Assembly (NCBI RefSeq): GCF_000316035.1
Contig: NZ_ANHX01000086.1
Location: 1 to 64,000 of the forward strand
Reading direction: 5' to 3'
Length of the DNA: 64,000 nucleotides
Source of the DNA: Paenibacillus sp. PAMC 26794
Lineage (GTDB): Bacteria > Bacillota > Bacilli > Paenibacillales > Paenibacillaceae
A program made the translations under genes and the position numbers. The notes below the pieces were generated by a model. It did no database searches and was not told where the DNA came from. It was given only the letters and a program-made list of their open reading frames with translations. Below are positions 31,401 to 36,649 of the stretch, piece by piece (the first letter of the stretch is position 1; each line of letters opens with the position of its first letter).

Positions 31401-31401
31401 A
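16429..31401 (+). CDS. pmxA: Polymyxin-type NRPS, modules 6-9
   Basis: A 4990-residue synthetase that elongates the peptide received from PmxE. Domains (approximate residues): C-terminal lobe of a C domain (1-240), A6 (245-770), PCP6 (FFELGGDSIKS, 781), E6 (841-1280; HHAVVDGVSW); DCL-type C7 (1308-1750), A7 (1753-2280), PCP7 (2294); C8 (2357-2780), A8 (2790-3370), PCP8; C9 (3448-3870), A9 (3880-4470), PCP9; and a complete final C (4547-4985; MHHIVSDG). Specificity codes: A6 DAWIVGAIVK (Leu or Phe), A7 DGFFLGVIFK (Ile-like), A8 and A9 DVGEISAIDK (Dab). The final C must use module 10 in PmxB as acceptor. ATG 16429 has GAGAGGGGA 9 nt upstream; the frame is open to 16351. Confidence 0.95.
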   Translation: MAFEKETLFWNEKFGSDDYTLTRLPYSKAPNSLVPNVKTVGGSLSEEAAQRVLQMSKGAPLAAFMILLAGVQALLHKYTGASDILVGMPVVPKKGETRRSVNHTVILKNSLSVGATFKTLLSELRTSLPEAIQHQHIPFLRMTEKLDLQYAEGIPFVHTLVSLKELHLDEIGQNVVTDCSFEFSLAGGTIQLALSYNEHLYDSEFMNRVVGHLNRLLSVGLHELELDIVRADMLSEDEKFQLIQSFNDTEKDYPRDRTIHQLVEEQAKRVPEATAVVFEGQRLSYAELNERANQLARTLRSVGVLPNQLVGLMVRRSLETVIGILAVLKAGGAYVPIDPEYPEERIRYILDNSNAQLLLTQRELLQQVPFEGTVLALDDKQAYSDDGSNLEAASGPHDLAYVIYTSGTTGKPKGVMLEHRGLVSLKLMFADRLGITEHDRIVQFASLSFDASCWEVFKALYFGAALYIPTADTILDTRLFESYMNEHAITAAILPPTYSAHLNPDRLPSLTKLVTGGSAVSAEFVQQWKAKVHYFNAYGPTEASIVTTLWDADEQQPERRVIPIGRPLSNHQIFILDSHLQLVPPGVDGELCVAGVGLARGYLNQPELTAEKFVEHPFAPGERLYRTGDLARWLPDGNMEYLGRIDHQVKIRGFRIEVGEIEEQLLKIDSVQETIVIAREGKSGQELCAYLVASLPLTLGELRSALAQKLPNYMIPAHFVQLPQMPLTPNDKIDRKALPAPEGNALTGGEYVAPRNEAERTLADVWQAVLNTDRVGVTDHFFELGGDSIKSIQVSSRLHQAGYKLEIRDLFKYPTISQLSLHVIPIGRTIDQGEITGETALTPIQHWFFESSFADPHHFNQSVMLYRKERFDEEMIRQVLQKLAEHHDALRMVFRKTEQGFSARNRAIQEDELFTLDVFDFKDAENPTQAVEAKATDIQAGIDLENGPLMKAGLFQCADGDHLLLGVHHAVVDGVSWRILMEDFALGYEQTGKSEEIRFPAKTDAYRTWSEQLAAYAQSREMAKERAYWQAVDQMEVPAVPKDMEADVTTQQDSESLFVRLAPEETELLLKRVHRAFNTEMNDILVTALGIALRKWTGHERVRINLEGHGRESIGTDIDITRTVGWFTTKFPVVLEPETDRDLTYQIKQVKENLRRIPNKGLGYGICRYLSKSEDGLVWGAEPEINFNYLGQFDDDVNQGEIGISSYSSGSPASDRQARSFVLDINGMVLDGALSLDLSYSRKQYRKETMEAFAQRLEQSLRELITHCAGKENTELTPSDVQFKGLTITELEQIAQRSSHLGEIENIYSLTPMQKGMWFHSALDRQTAAYFEQTRFTMRGALDVQLFERSWMELAKRHLVLRANFVKGPAGEPLQIIYRDKPVGFEYEELLHLQVHEKQAYLNEKAEEDKLRSFDMEHDALVRFTILRTEEQSYHVLWSFQHILMDGWCLAQLTQELFEIYSALTSGKQPAGGKGSDYGAYIEWLEKQDDQAASSYWTAFLAGYEGQTVLPGQKEPAPSGRFTADHVTAELGKDLSKRMDRVAKQHLVTVNTLLQAVWGVMLQKYNGTNDAVFGSVVAGRPAEIPGIESMIGLFINTVPVRVNSEVDTVFADLMAKLQERGLDSGRYDYYPLYEIQARSVQKQNLINHIIAFENYPVDEQMEQAGDRQHGDLTIADVHMEEQTNYNFNVTVVPGAEIEIRFDFNAEVFDKDSIERLKGHLVHLLEQVTDNPEITVGELELVREAEKSDLLGRFNDTTTEFPRGKTLIQLFEEQAERIPDAAAISMNEQELTYRELNERVNRLARTLRSHGISKGCLVVIMAERSIEMVVGILAAHKAGAAYVPIDPEYPEERIRFLIEDSGGQVILTQSRLLERLAGLDSLILLDDESFYHEDGTNLNPGIEATDLACVIYTSGTTGKPKGNLVSHRNIVRVVQNTNYIDITNRDHVLQLSSYSFDGAIFDIFGALTNGARLVLVPRETLLEIGLLADLIQRQHISVMFITTAFFNVLVDVNVHCFRDVRAILFGGERVSVGHVRKALAHLGAGRLNHVYGPTESTIFTTYLPVDFVDESALTVPIGRPISNTTVYIVDSRNKLLPIGVVGELCVGGEGLVRGYNNRPELTAEKFVHNPFTSGERMYRTGDLAKWLPDGTIEYVGRTDDQVKIRGFRIELGEIEAQLQKVEGIRKTTVFARENVSGEKQLCAYYEADCELPAAELKSVLSQELPAYMIPAYLIQLERLPLTTNGKVDRRSLPAPEESLQPGEGHTPPRTPLEASLAEIWKSVLGLEYIGVHDNFFDLGGHSLRATTLVSKVHQELNVEMPLRDVFRYSTIEQMALAISRIEEHSFSSIPLAGARAYYPLSSAQKRLFILNQLEGADQSYNMPIVLLLEGSIDRSLLEKAFRGLIARHETLRTGFEIVQGETVQRIYESVDFAVAYRHAIEEEAPEVVQAFIRPFDLAKPPLLRVELVELAAERYLLMFDMHHIVSDGVSMDLLVEELVRLYGGESLEPLRIQYKDYAVWQQSDEHKVQLQREEAYWMDRYRGELPVLEMSTDYPRPAVQSFEGQTLTSFVDEATNEGLKQLAAQRGTTLYMVLLAAYTVLLHKYTGQDDLIVGTSIAGRTHGDIQPLIGMFVNTLAIRNYPASEKTFLSYLEEVKETTLGAYEHQNYPFEELVDKVQVSRDLSRNPLFDTMFSLQNLEESEFELEGLKLSPYPSEYGMAKFDLSVDVTEENGGLECSFEFATALYKESTIRRLSIHFGHLLAAIVSRPNAKIAELNLLTADEKEKILGAFHPMQSEVAPLAAFHRLFEEQAERTPEEEAVVYENDRLTYAELNERANRLSATLRASGIGRETIVGILAERSVDLLVAVLAVWKAGGAYVPLDPDYPVDRVRFMLEDSGAKVLLTQTLLRERAESWLGEEELALETVLYLDDEASYSEDRENAPLGSSMVSGKVSGELTGAVNGGGESHPNDVDVVGMDSFHEARPEDLAYVIYTSGTTGKPKGVMIEHRSLVNTAAGYRREYRLDQFPVRLLQLASFSFDVFVGDIARTLYNGGTMVIVPKDDRIDPSRLHHWIEREQVTIFESTPALIVPFMEHMHEQGLELSGMELLITSSDSCSVADYRTLQERFGSSFRIINAYGVTEAAIDSSFYDEELEKLPQTGHVPIGKAWLNAKFYIVDAHLNPVPVGVLGELVIGGVGVARGYLNRPELTEEKFVDSPFTAGERLYRTGDLARWMEDGNVDFIGRIDNQAKIRGYRIETGEIESQLLRVEGVREAVVLVRSDANGQKALCAYYTPDTGAELLVNDLRSALAQELPGYMIPSYFVELERLPLTPNGKIDRKALPAPEGEAGSGTEYVAPRNEQETKLAAIWQEVLGLAKQIGVHDNFFDIGGHSLRATTLVSKIHKELNVDLPLRDVFRHSTIESMATAISRLDQQIFVSIPVTDGREVYPQSFAQKRLFILNQLEVAELSYNMPEAMLLEGALDRARFEETFRKLVARHEMLRTGFEMVGGEASQRVYQDVNFAVEFYQADEQEVEAVVHGFVRPFDLAKPPLLRVGLVELAPEHHILMYDMHHIISDGVSMEIFVEEFVRLYGGEKLEPLRIQYKDYTVWQHSQEQQERLQHQGAYWLDMFQGELPVLEMPTDYPRPAVQSYEGQTLEISFDASKTDGLKQLASETGTTLFMVLLAAYNVLLHKYSGQEDVIVGTPIAGRNHGDVQPLIGIFLNTLAIRSYPSSEKTFLSYLKEVKETTLHAFEHQNYPFEQLVDKVQVTRDLSRNPLFDTMFTMQNTENEQFELEGLRLIPYPSVLDTAKFDISLDVGEENGGLDYSFEYATALYKRETIERLAKHYEQLLVTIVNRPDAKIAELHMLTSAEKEQVLSAFNPAQLEAAPAATFHRLFEKQAERTPEAEAVVYEDDRLNYVELNERANRLAATLCARGIGRESIVGILAERSVDLLVAVMAVWKAGGAYVPLDPDYPADRVRFMLEDSGAKVLLTQTPLRERAEAWLREEELALMSVLYLDDEASYSEDRANAPMYFDQGSSMASSRVSGKLTGAVNGADRNHLDVVDDVDVAGMDSFHEARPEDLAYVIYTSGTTGKPKGVMIEHRSLVNTAAGYRREYRLDQFPVRLLQLASFSFDVFVGDIARTLYNGGTMVIVPKDDRIDPSRLHYWIEWERVTIFESTPALIMPFMEYVHEQGLDISGMELLITSSDSYSVADYRTLQERFGSLFRIINAYGVTEAAIDSSFYDEELTKLPHTGHVPIGKAWLNAKFHIVDAHLNPVPVGVLGELVIGGVGVARGYLNRPELTEEKFVDSPFAVGERLYRTGDLARWMEDGNVDFIGRIDNQAKIRGYRIETGEIESQLLRVEGVREVVVLVRNDANGQKALCAYYTPDTGAKLAVNDLRSALAQKLPGYMIPSYFVELERLPLTPNGKMDRKALPAPEGEAGSGTEYVAPRNELETELAVIWQEVLGLAKQIGVHDNFFDIGGHSLRATTLAGKVFKELNVNLPLRDVFRHSTIAAMAQAITRMERREHEAIPQAEEREYYPLSSAQKRLFIQHTLDGADQLYNMPELVQVEGEFDLDRLEAALRKLITRHESLRTGFEMMKGEVVQRIYPQVDFAIEHHQADTEDSDQIEQIVRNFVRPFDLGQPPLLRAGVIELEPHLRILLFDMHHIVSDGVSMAIVMEEFSSFYAGEQLPPLRIHYKDYAVWQQSKVHRERIGRQEAYWLQTFEGELPTADLPMDYERSAVRSYEGAHVEFDIEASLSARLRELAAECESTLFMVLLAAYTVLLSKYSGQEDLIVGTPVAGRTNADLEPVIGMFVNTLALRNRPSGDKTFLSYLEEVKETALGAFENQDYPFEDLVERLNVKREPGRFPLFDAVFDLQNIEERDAELEGVSLKNYELDHLEEAKFDLTLFMYENEGALSGGFFYATKLFKETMIRTLTEDYLRVLSQIAENPQLELSRIECHKPAAGAKSAVDTIEFAF
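17600..18345 (+). repeat. Leu-type A-domain core, copy in module 6
   Basis: From just before core A3 to LPDG in core A7 this DNA is nearly the same as 32770-33505 in pmxB. Outside these limits the two A domains diverge sharply. Confidence 0.85.
24820..26620 (+). repeat. Dab A-PCP repeat, copy in module 8
   Basis: Nearly identical to 28105-29920 (module 9) from the A-domain start through the PCP, and similar to the A domains of modules 4 and 5 in pmxE. All four give the code DVGEISAIDK. Confidence 0.85.
28105..29920 (+). repeat. Dab A-PCP repeat, copy in module 9
   Basis: Partner of the module 8 copy. The two share the pair-specific linker EGEAGSGTEYVAPRNE and the PCP leader LAKQIGVHDNFFDIGG. 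Confidence 0.85.
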
Positions 31402-31554
31402 TGTTACAAGCGCTCCTCCGTCATCAAGCGACAGCGGCGTGTATCCCAAGGAAGACGCGAACAACATGCAAGCCCGTAAATGCGCAGGTCGAAAGCAAGC
31501 CTTTCCAGCCCTGCGCCGGGGTATGCGGTCACTTCATTTTTAGGGGAGGTACGA

Positions 31555-34500
31555 ATGAAATCTTTATTTGAAAAGGAAGAACGGTACTGGAGCAGCAAGT
31601 TTGACGACGATGACAGCCTGAGCTTCCTTCCCTACAGTCAATCCTCCAAATTATTCGAGGGCGGGGAATCTGCGGCAGAGCCGGACTTGCTTCACCGTAC
31701 TCTGCCGAGCGAACTCTCGGAGAGAATCATTGGCCTCGCCAGCGGTTCGGATTTGGCTCTGTACATGATTGTTTTGGCAGGAGTCAAAAGCCTGCTGTTC
31801 AAATATACCGGGCGGGACCAAGTGCTGGTCGGCATGCCTTCGTATAGCGCAGACCAGGGCGAGACGCCGCCGCATGACATCTTGGTGATCAAGACATCGG
31901 TAAGCAGCCAGACTACGCTGAAAACGCTGCTTGGGGGCATCAAAGGCTCCATCGGCGAGGCGCTGGAGCATCAGCACCTGCCTTTTCGAAAAATGGTGGA
32001 GCCGCTCCATCTGGACTATACGGGGCATGGCCTCCCGGTCGTCAACACCATCGCATCCTTCGCCCCGATTCATCCGGGACCGCTGGGTAACCGTGTGGCG
32101 GCTGATACCGTTTTTCGCTTCGACCGCCAAAACCACTCCATCGAGCTGGAAATAAGCTTTGACGGACAGCGGTACGAGCGGGCATTCATGGAGCAGGCGG
32201 CCGACCATCTTGTTCGGTTGCTGTCCATGCTTTTATTTCAGCCAGATCTGGAGCTTGGACAAGTCGATATGCTGTTCCCAGTCGAGAGGGAGATGCTGCT
32301 CAAGGGATTTAATGACACCGAAACCGAGTTCGAGCGGGGGAAAACGATTCATGGCTTGTACGAAGAACAGGCGGAGCATCACCCGGATAACGTGGCCGTC
32401 GTCATGAACGAGCGGCAATTGACCTACCGCGAGCTGAACGAGCGATCCAACCGCCTTGCGCGGAAGCTGCGGGAAAAAGGAGTAGAAGCAGACCAGCTGG
32501 TAGCGATTCTGGTCGAACGCTCGCTTGAAATGGTCGTCGGCATTCTGGCAATTCTTAAAGCGGGCGGAGCCTTCGTACCTGTCGATCCCGACTACCCGGA
32601 GGAGCGCATCCGCTTCATGATCGAGGATTCAGGCGCACCGTTATTGCTGATTCAAAAACATCTGCACGAGAAGACCGACTTTGAAGGAACACGCCTTGAA
32701 TTAGACGATTTTGTTTGGGGCGATAGCGGGGCGGAATCCACTGGTGTGCTGGATGCTTCGAATCTGGAGCCGGCCAGCGGTCCGAATGATCTGGCTTATG
32801 TCATCTATACATCAGGTACGACGGGCAAACCCAAAGGGGTCATGCTGGAGCATCACGGTTTGGTCAACTTGAAGCTGATGTTCGCGGATAGGCTGGGCAT
32901 CACGGAGCATGACCGGATCGTTCAATTCGCCAGCCTGTCATTCGACGCGTCCTGCTGGGAAGTGTTCAAAGCGCTCTATTTTGGCGCGGCTTTGTACATC
33001 CCGACGGCCGAGACGATTCTCGACAACCGCCTGTTCGAGAATTATATGAACGAGCATGCGATTACGGCGGCGATTTTGCCTCCGACGTACAGCGCATATT
33101 TGAACCCGGACCACCTTCCCAGCTTAACGAAGCTTGTAACGGGAGGTTCGGCGGTATCGGCCGAATTTGTGCAGCAGTGGAAGGAGAAGGTCCACTATTT
33201 CAATGCTTACGGCCCTACCGAAGCTTCGATTGTTACGACGCTTTGGGATGCGGATGAGCAGCAGCCGGAGCGCAGAGTTATTCCGATCGGGCGCCCGCTG
33301 TCCAATCACCGGATTTTTATTTTGGATGCCCACCTGCAACTTGTGCCTCCGGGAGTGGACGGCGAGTTATGCGTGGCAGGCGTAGGGCTTGCGAGAGGTT
33401 ACCTGAACCATCTGGAGCTAACGGCAGAGAAGTTTGTGGAACATCCGTTTGCGCCGGGAGAACGCCTTTACCGGACGGGAGATCTCGCCCGCTGGCTGCC
33501 GGACGGCAACATCGAATACCGGGGGCGGATCGATCATCAGGTGAAAATCCGCGGCTACCGGATCGAAATCGGCGAGATTGAAGAGCAGCTGCTGAAGATC
33601 GCCGCCATGCAAGAAGCGGTGGTGCTCGCCCGCGACGACGCGAACGGCCATAAGCAGCTTGTCGCTTATTACGTTGCGGAAACGAGGCTGGCGGCGCATG
33701 AACTCAAGGAGCAGCTCGCCAAGCAGCTTCCGGGATATATGATTCCTTCGTACCTCGTGCAGCTTTCGCGGATGCCGCTGACCCCGAACGGGAAAATCGA
33801 CCGCAAAGCGCTACCTGCGCCAGAGGAAGCCGCCACTGGAGGAACGGAATATGTCGCGCCGAGAACACTGCTCGAAATGAAGATCGCCCGTGTCTGGCAG
33901 GACACACTTGGCATTCCACAGGTCGGCGTAAAGGATAACTTTTTTGAGCTGGGAGGCAATTCCTTAAGTCTGATGAGGCTCGTTCAAGCCGTTTACCATG
34001 AAACGGGCATCGAGATACCGCTGAATCGCCAATTCCATCATGTAACCGTTGAAGCCATGGCTTTTGGAGAGGAGGATCTGGGTCTGGATAAAGGGGGAGA
34101 CTCCTTCATTAAGCTAAATAAAACAGGGGATCTGAACGTGTTCTGCTTCCCTCCAGGCAGCGGCTTCGGCATCGGTTACCGAGAGCTTGCAAGCAGACTA
34201 GACGGCCGATTCGTGCTTTACGGCATTGATTTTATCGACGATGTCATCGATTACGAGGCCATGCTGAACCGTTATGTGGATGAGATTGTTCGTATCCAGC
34301 CTGAAGGACCTTACGTGCTGCTCGGTTACTGCTTCGGAGGCAACCTGACGTTCGAGGTAGCCAAATCGATGGAAAGAAGAGGGTATTCCGTAACGGACGT
34401 GCTCATGGTGGACTCGTGGATTAAGGACACACTCACACCTTATGAAACGTCTGAGAAAGAGCTTGAAGAGATGCTTGCGGATTTCGACGAAGAAGAGAAG

Positions 34501-34833
34501 GAATTAATGAGCAATCCGCTCGTGCGGGAGCGTGTTCATCGGAAGATCAAATCGACTTTGACGTACGAAGCGCAGCTTATTAATTCAGGCACGATAACTG
34601 CCCGGATTTACGAACTGATTGCGAAGGACAGCGAAGCGTTCCGCCTGGAGCACCAGTTGCCGTCCTGGCAGAGGGCAACGACGCAAGTTTACGCCGATTA
34701 CCGGCTGGAGGGCGCACACGAGGAGTTACTGGAACTCGCGCGCGTGGACGAAACGGCTGTTGTCATCCGTGACATCTTAGTGCAAATCAAGCGGCAGATC
34801 GAAGCGGAGGCCGGGGTCCTGCATGGGAGCTGA
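31555..34833 (+). CDS. pmxB: Polymyxin-type NRPS, module 10 with thioesterase
   Basis: Adds the tenth residue and releases the peptide as a macrocycle (1092 residues). Domains: C-terminal lobe of a C domain (1-245; FEKEERYWSSKF... without HHxxxDG), A10 (253-780), PCP10 (FFELGGNSLSL, 796), thioesterase (about 860-1085). A10 reads DAWIVGAIVK, identical to module 6, so Leu (possibly Phe) rather than the Thr of colistin. The thioesterase nucleophile elbow is GYCFGG (residue about 923), with Cys in place of Ser; the acid is probably in VDSW and the His in GAHEEL. By analogy with polymyxins it should cyclise residue 10 onto the Dab4 side chain. ATG 31555 has AGGGGAGGT 4 nt upstream; the frame extends to 31480. 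Confidence 0.94.
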   Translation: MKSLFEKEERYWSSKFDDDDSLSFLPYSQSSKLFEGGESAAEPDLLHRTLPSELSERIIGLASGSDLALYMIVLAGVKSLLFKYTGRDQVLVGMPSYSADQGETPPHDILVIKTSVSSQTTLKTLLGGIKGSIGEALEHQHLPFRKMVEPLHLDYTGHGLPVVNTIASFAPIHPGPLGNRVAADTVFRFDRQNHSIELEISFDGQRYERAFMEQAADHLVRLLSMLLFQPDLELGQVDMLFPVEREMLLKGFNDTETEFERGKTIHGLYEEQAEHHPDNVAVVMNERQLTYRELNERSNRLARKLREKGVEADQLVAILVERSLEMVVGILAILKAGGAFVPVDPDYPEERIRFMIEDSGAPLLLIQKHLHEKTDFEGTRLELDDFVWGDSGAESTGVLDASNLEPASGPNDLAYVIYTSGTTGKPKGVMLEHHGLVNLKLMFADRLGITEHDRIVQFASLSFDASCWEVFKALYFGAALYIPTAETILDNRLFENYMNEHAITAAILPPTYSAYLNPDHLPSLTKLVTGGSAVSAEFVQQWKEKVHYFNAYGPTEASIVTTLWDADEQQPERRVIPIGRPLSNHRIFILDAHLQLVPPGVDGELCVAGVGLARGYLNHLELTAEKFVEHPFAPGERLYRTGDLARWLPDGNIEYRGRIDHQVKIRGYRIEIGEIEEQLLKIAAMQEAVVLARDDANGHKQLVAYYVAETRLAAHELKEQLAKQLPGYMIPSYLVQLSRMPLTPNGKIDRKALPAPEEAATGGTEYVAPRTLLEMKIARVWQDTLGIPQVGVKDNFFELGGNSLSLMRLVQAVYHETGIEIPLNRQFHHVTVEAMAFGEEDLGLDKGGDSFIKLNKTGDLNVFCFPPGSGFGIGYRELASRLDGRFVLYGIDFIDDVIDYEAMLNRYVDEIVRIQPEGPYVLLGYCFGGNLTFEVAKSMERRGYSVTDVLMVDSWIKDTLTPYETSEKELEEMLADFDEEEKELMSNPLVRERVHRKIKSTLTYEAQLINSGTITARIYELIAKDSEAFRLEHQLPSWQRATTQVYADYRLEGAHEELLELARVDETAVVIRDILVQIKRQIEAEAGVLHGS
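32770..33505 (+). repeat. Leu-type A-domain core, copy in module 10
   Basis: Nearly the same as 17600-18345 in pmxA. The preceding part of this A domain (about 32314-32770) instead matches the Thr-activating module 2 of pmxE (about 42980-43440). Confidence 0.85.
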
Positions 34834-36649
34834 CCGGCAGGCTTCTGTTCAAGAACAAGGCACAGCGGCGCCTTCCAAGCGCCGAACCGCTTATGCCACC
34901 TGGAAAGCGTTCCGCTGGCTGATGTCCTATGTAAGACGTCACAAAGGCTGGATGATCGTCGGTATCCTGTCCGCAATTGCCGCCGCGGTTATTGAGATAT
35001 GGACGGGACGTTTGGTCGAGCAGCTGACCACACAGGCCGAGAATGGGGCGGGGCCAATCGTTCTGCAGATCGTGTACACGGTCTTTGTGGTCATCTTGAT
35101 CGGTGTGCCGGCGAAGTTTTTCATGAGCTTTGGTGTGGAGCGAAGTAGTGCCTCTGCGGTGCGGGATATCCGCAACCATGTCATGCGTCATATCGGCAAA
35201 CTTCCGGTCCCCTATTTGGAAAAGCAGCACTCCGGTGACGTATTGTCGCGGATCAACAACGATCTGCAGCTCATCCAGCAATTTATGATTCGGGACCTCG
35301 CCCAGTGGTTTTATCATCCGCTATTGTTTATCGGCTGTTTCGCTTATTTGATGTATCTCCAATGGGAGCTGATGCTGTACAGCCTGCTGTTATTTCCCTT
35401 AGCACTGCTGGTTTCCCAATGGATCGGCAAGCAGTTGGAACAGTTGACGGAGGAAGCCCAGGCGAACATGGGCCGAATGAACGTCAACCTCCAGGATACG
35501 CTTGGGGGGATGCCTATTGTAAAAAGCTACCTGCTATCTGGTATGTTATCTCGCTCCTACCAAGTGCTGCTGCAATTGACGGCTCAAAAAAAGCTGGCCG
35601 TGAAAAAGCGGGAAGCCTGGGTCAACCCGCTGCTTTCTACGCTGATGATTAGCCCGATCATTTTCGCCGTCAGTTACGGAAGCTATTTGATCTACAACGG
35701 GCAGCTAGGCGCGGGAGAACTGATCGCCTTCCTGTACTTGCTTAATCTGTGTCTGGAGCCACTGGAGCATATTCCCGAGCTCATCACGCGCACGTTCGAA
35801 ATGACCGGTGCCCTGAGAAGGGTTTCCGAAATCGTCGAGCAGCCGACCGAAACGGAAAATGGCCCTTTGCTTCGAAAAGCAAGCGCCGCCCCCATCCAGT
35901 TTCAGAACGTAACCTTCGGGTATGAAGAGAGTTCTCCGATTCTGCGGAATGTTAGCTTCTCGGTGCCGGAAGGCAAGACGATTGCACTTGTCGGAGCGAG
36001 CGGCGGAGGGAAGAGCACGGTGTTTAAGCTGGTATGCGGCTTTTATCCGCTTCCGGAGGATCAGGGCGAGATCCGCGTGTTCGGAAGCCTGATCCACGGT
36101 GCAGATCCGGAGCAGCTTCGGTCGCATTTTTCCGTGGTAACCCAAGATTCATATTTGTTTAGCGGTACGATCGCCGAAAATGTCGGCAATGGGCGGGAAG
36201 AAGCGTCGATGGACGAGATTATCGAAGCCGCCAAAGCCGCTCAGGCTCATTCTTTCATTATGCAGCTTGAGGACGGTTACCAGACGTATGTCGGAGAGCG
36301 CGGCGGCTTTTTGTCCGGTGGGCAACGCCAGCGCATTGCAATGGCTCGGGCGTTTCTGAAGGATGCTCCCGTTCTGCTGTTGGACGAGCCCACATCGGCA
36401 CTTGATCCGGAGTCGGAAAGCGCGGTTCAGGAAGCGTTGGGCGTATTGATGAAGCAGAGAACGACCATGGTTATTGCCCACCGGCTTTCTACGGTACAAA
36501 ACGCCGATGAAATTTGGGTTATGGAACAAGGAAGTATTGTCGAAAAGGGCACTCATGAACAATTGCTCGAGAGGAAGGGACTGTACGCCCAGTCGTACTA
36601 CCAGGAATTTACCGAGTCTGCCGAACGCAGGGAGGTGTCGTACACATGA
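34823..36649 (+). CDS. pmxC: ABC exporter half-transporter PmxC
   Basis: A 608-residue half-size exporter with six predicted membrane helices (about 25-330) fused to an ATPase domain (about 350-600). Walker A GASGGGKST (391), signature LSGGQRQR (497), Walker B VLLLDEPTSALD (517) and the H-loop AHRLSTVQ are intact. It overlaps the pmxB stop by 11 nt, indicating translational coupling. With PmxD it probably forms a heterodimer that exports the lipopeptide and gives self-protection, as proposed for polymyxin clusters. The substrate is inferred from context only. Confidence 0.9.
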   Translation: MGADRQASVQEQGTAAPSKRRTAYATWKAFRWLMSYVRRHKGWMIVGILSAIAAAVIEIWTGRLVEQLTTQAENGAGPIVLQIVYTVFVVILIGVPAKFFMSFGVERSSASAVRDIRNHVMRHIGKLPVPYLEKQHSGDVLSRINNDLQLIQQFMIRDLAQWFYHPLLFIGCFAYLMYLQWELMLYSLLLFPLALLVSQWIGKQLEQLTEEAQANMGRMNVNLQDTLGGMPIVKSYLLSGMLSRSYQVLLQLTAQKKLAVKKREAWVNPLLSTLMISPIIFAVSYGSYLIYNGQLGAGELIAFLYLLNLCLEPLEHIPELITRTFEMTGALRRVSEIVEQPTETENGPLLRKASAAPIQFQNVTFGYEESSPILRNVSFSVPEGKTIALVGASGGGKSTVFKLVCGFYPLPEDQGEIRVFGSLIHGADPEQLRSHFSVVTQDSYLFSGTIAENVGNGREEASMDEIIEAAKAAQAHSFIMQLEDGYQTYVGERGGFLSGGQRQRIAMARAFLKDAPVLLLDEPTSALDPESESAVQEALGVLMKQRTTMVIAHRLSTVQNADEIWVMEQGSIVEKGTHEQLLERKGLYAQSYYQEFTESAERREVSYT

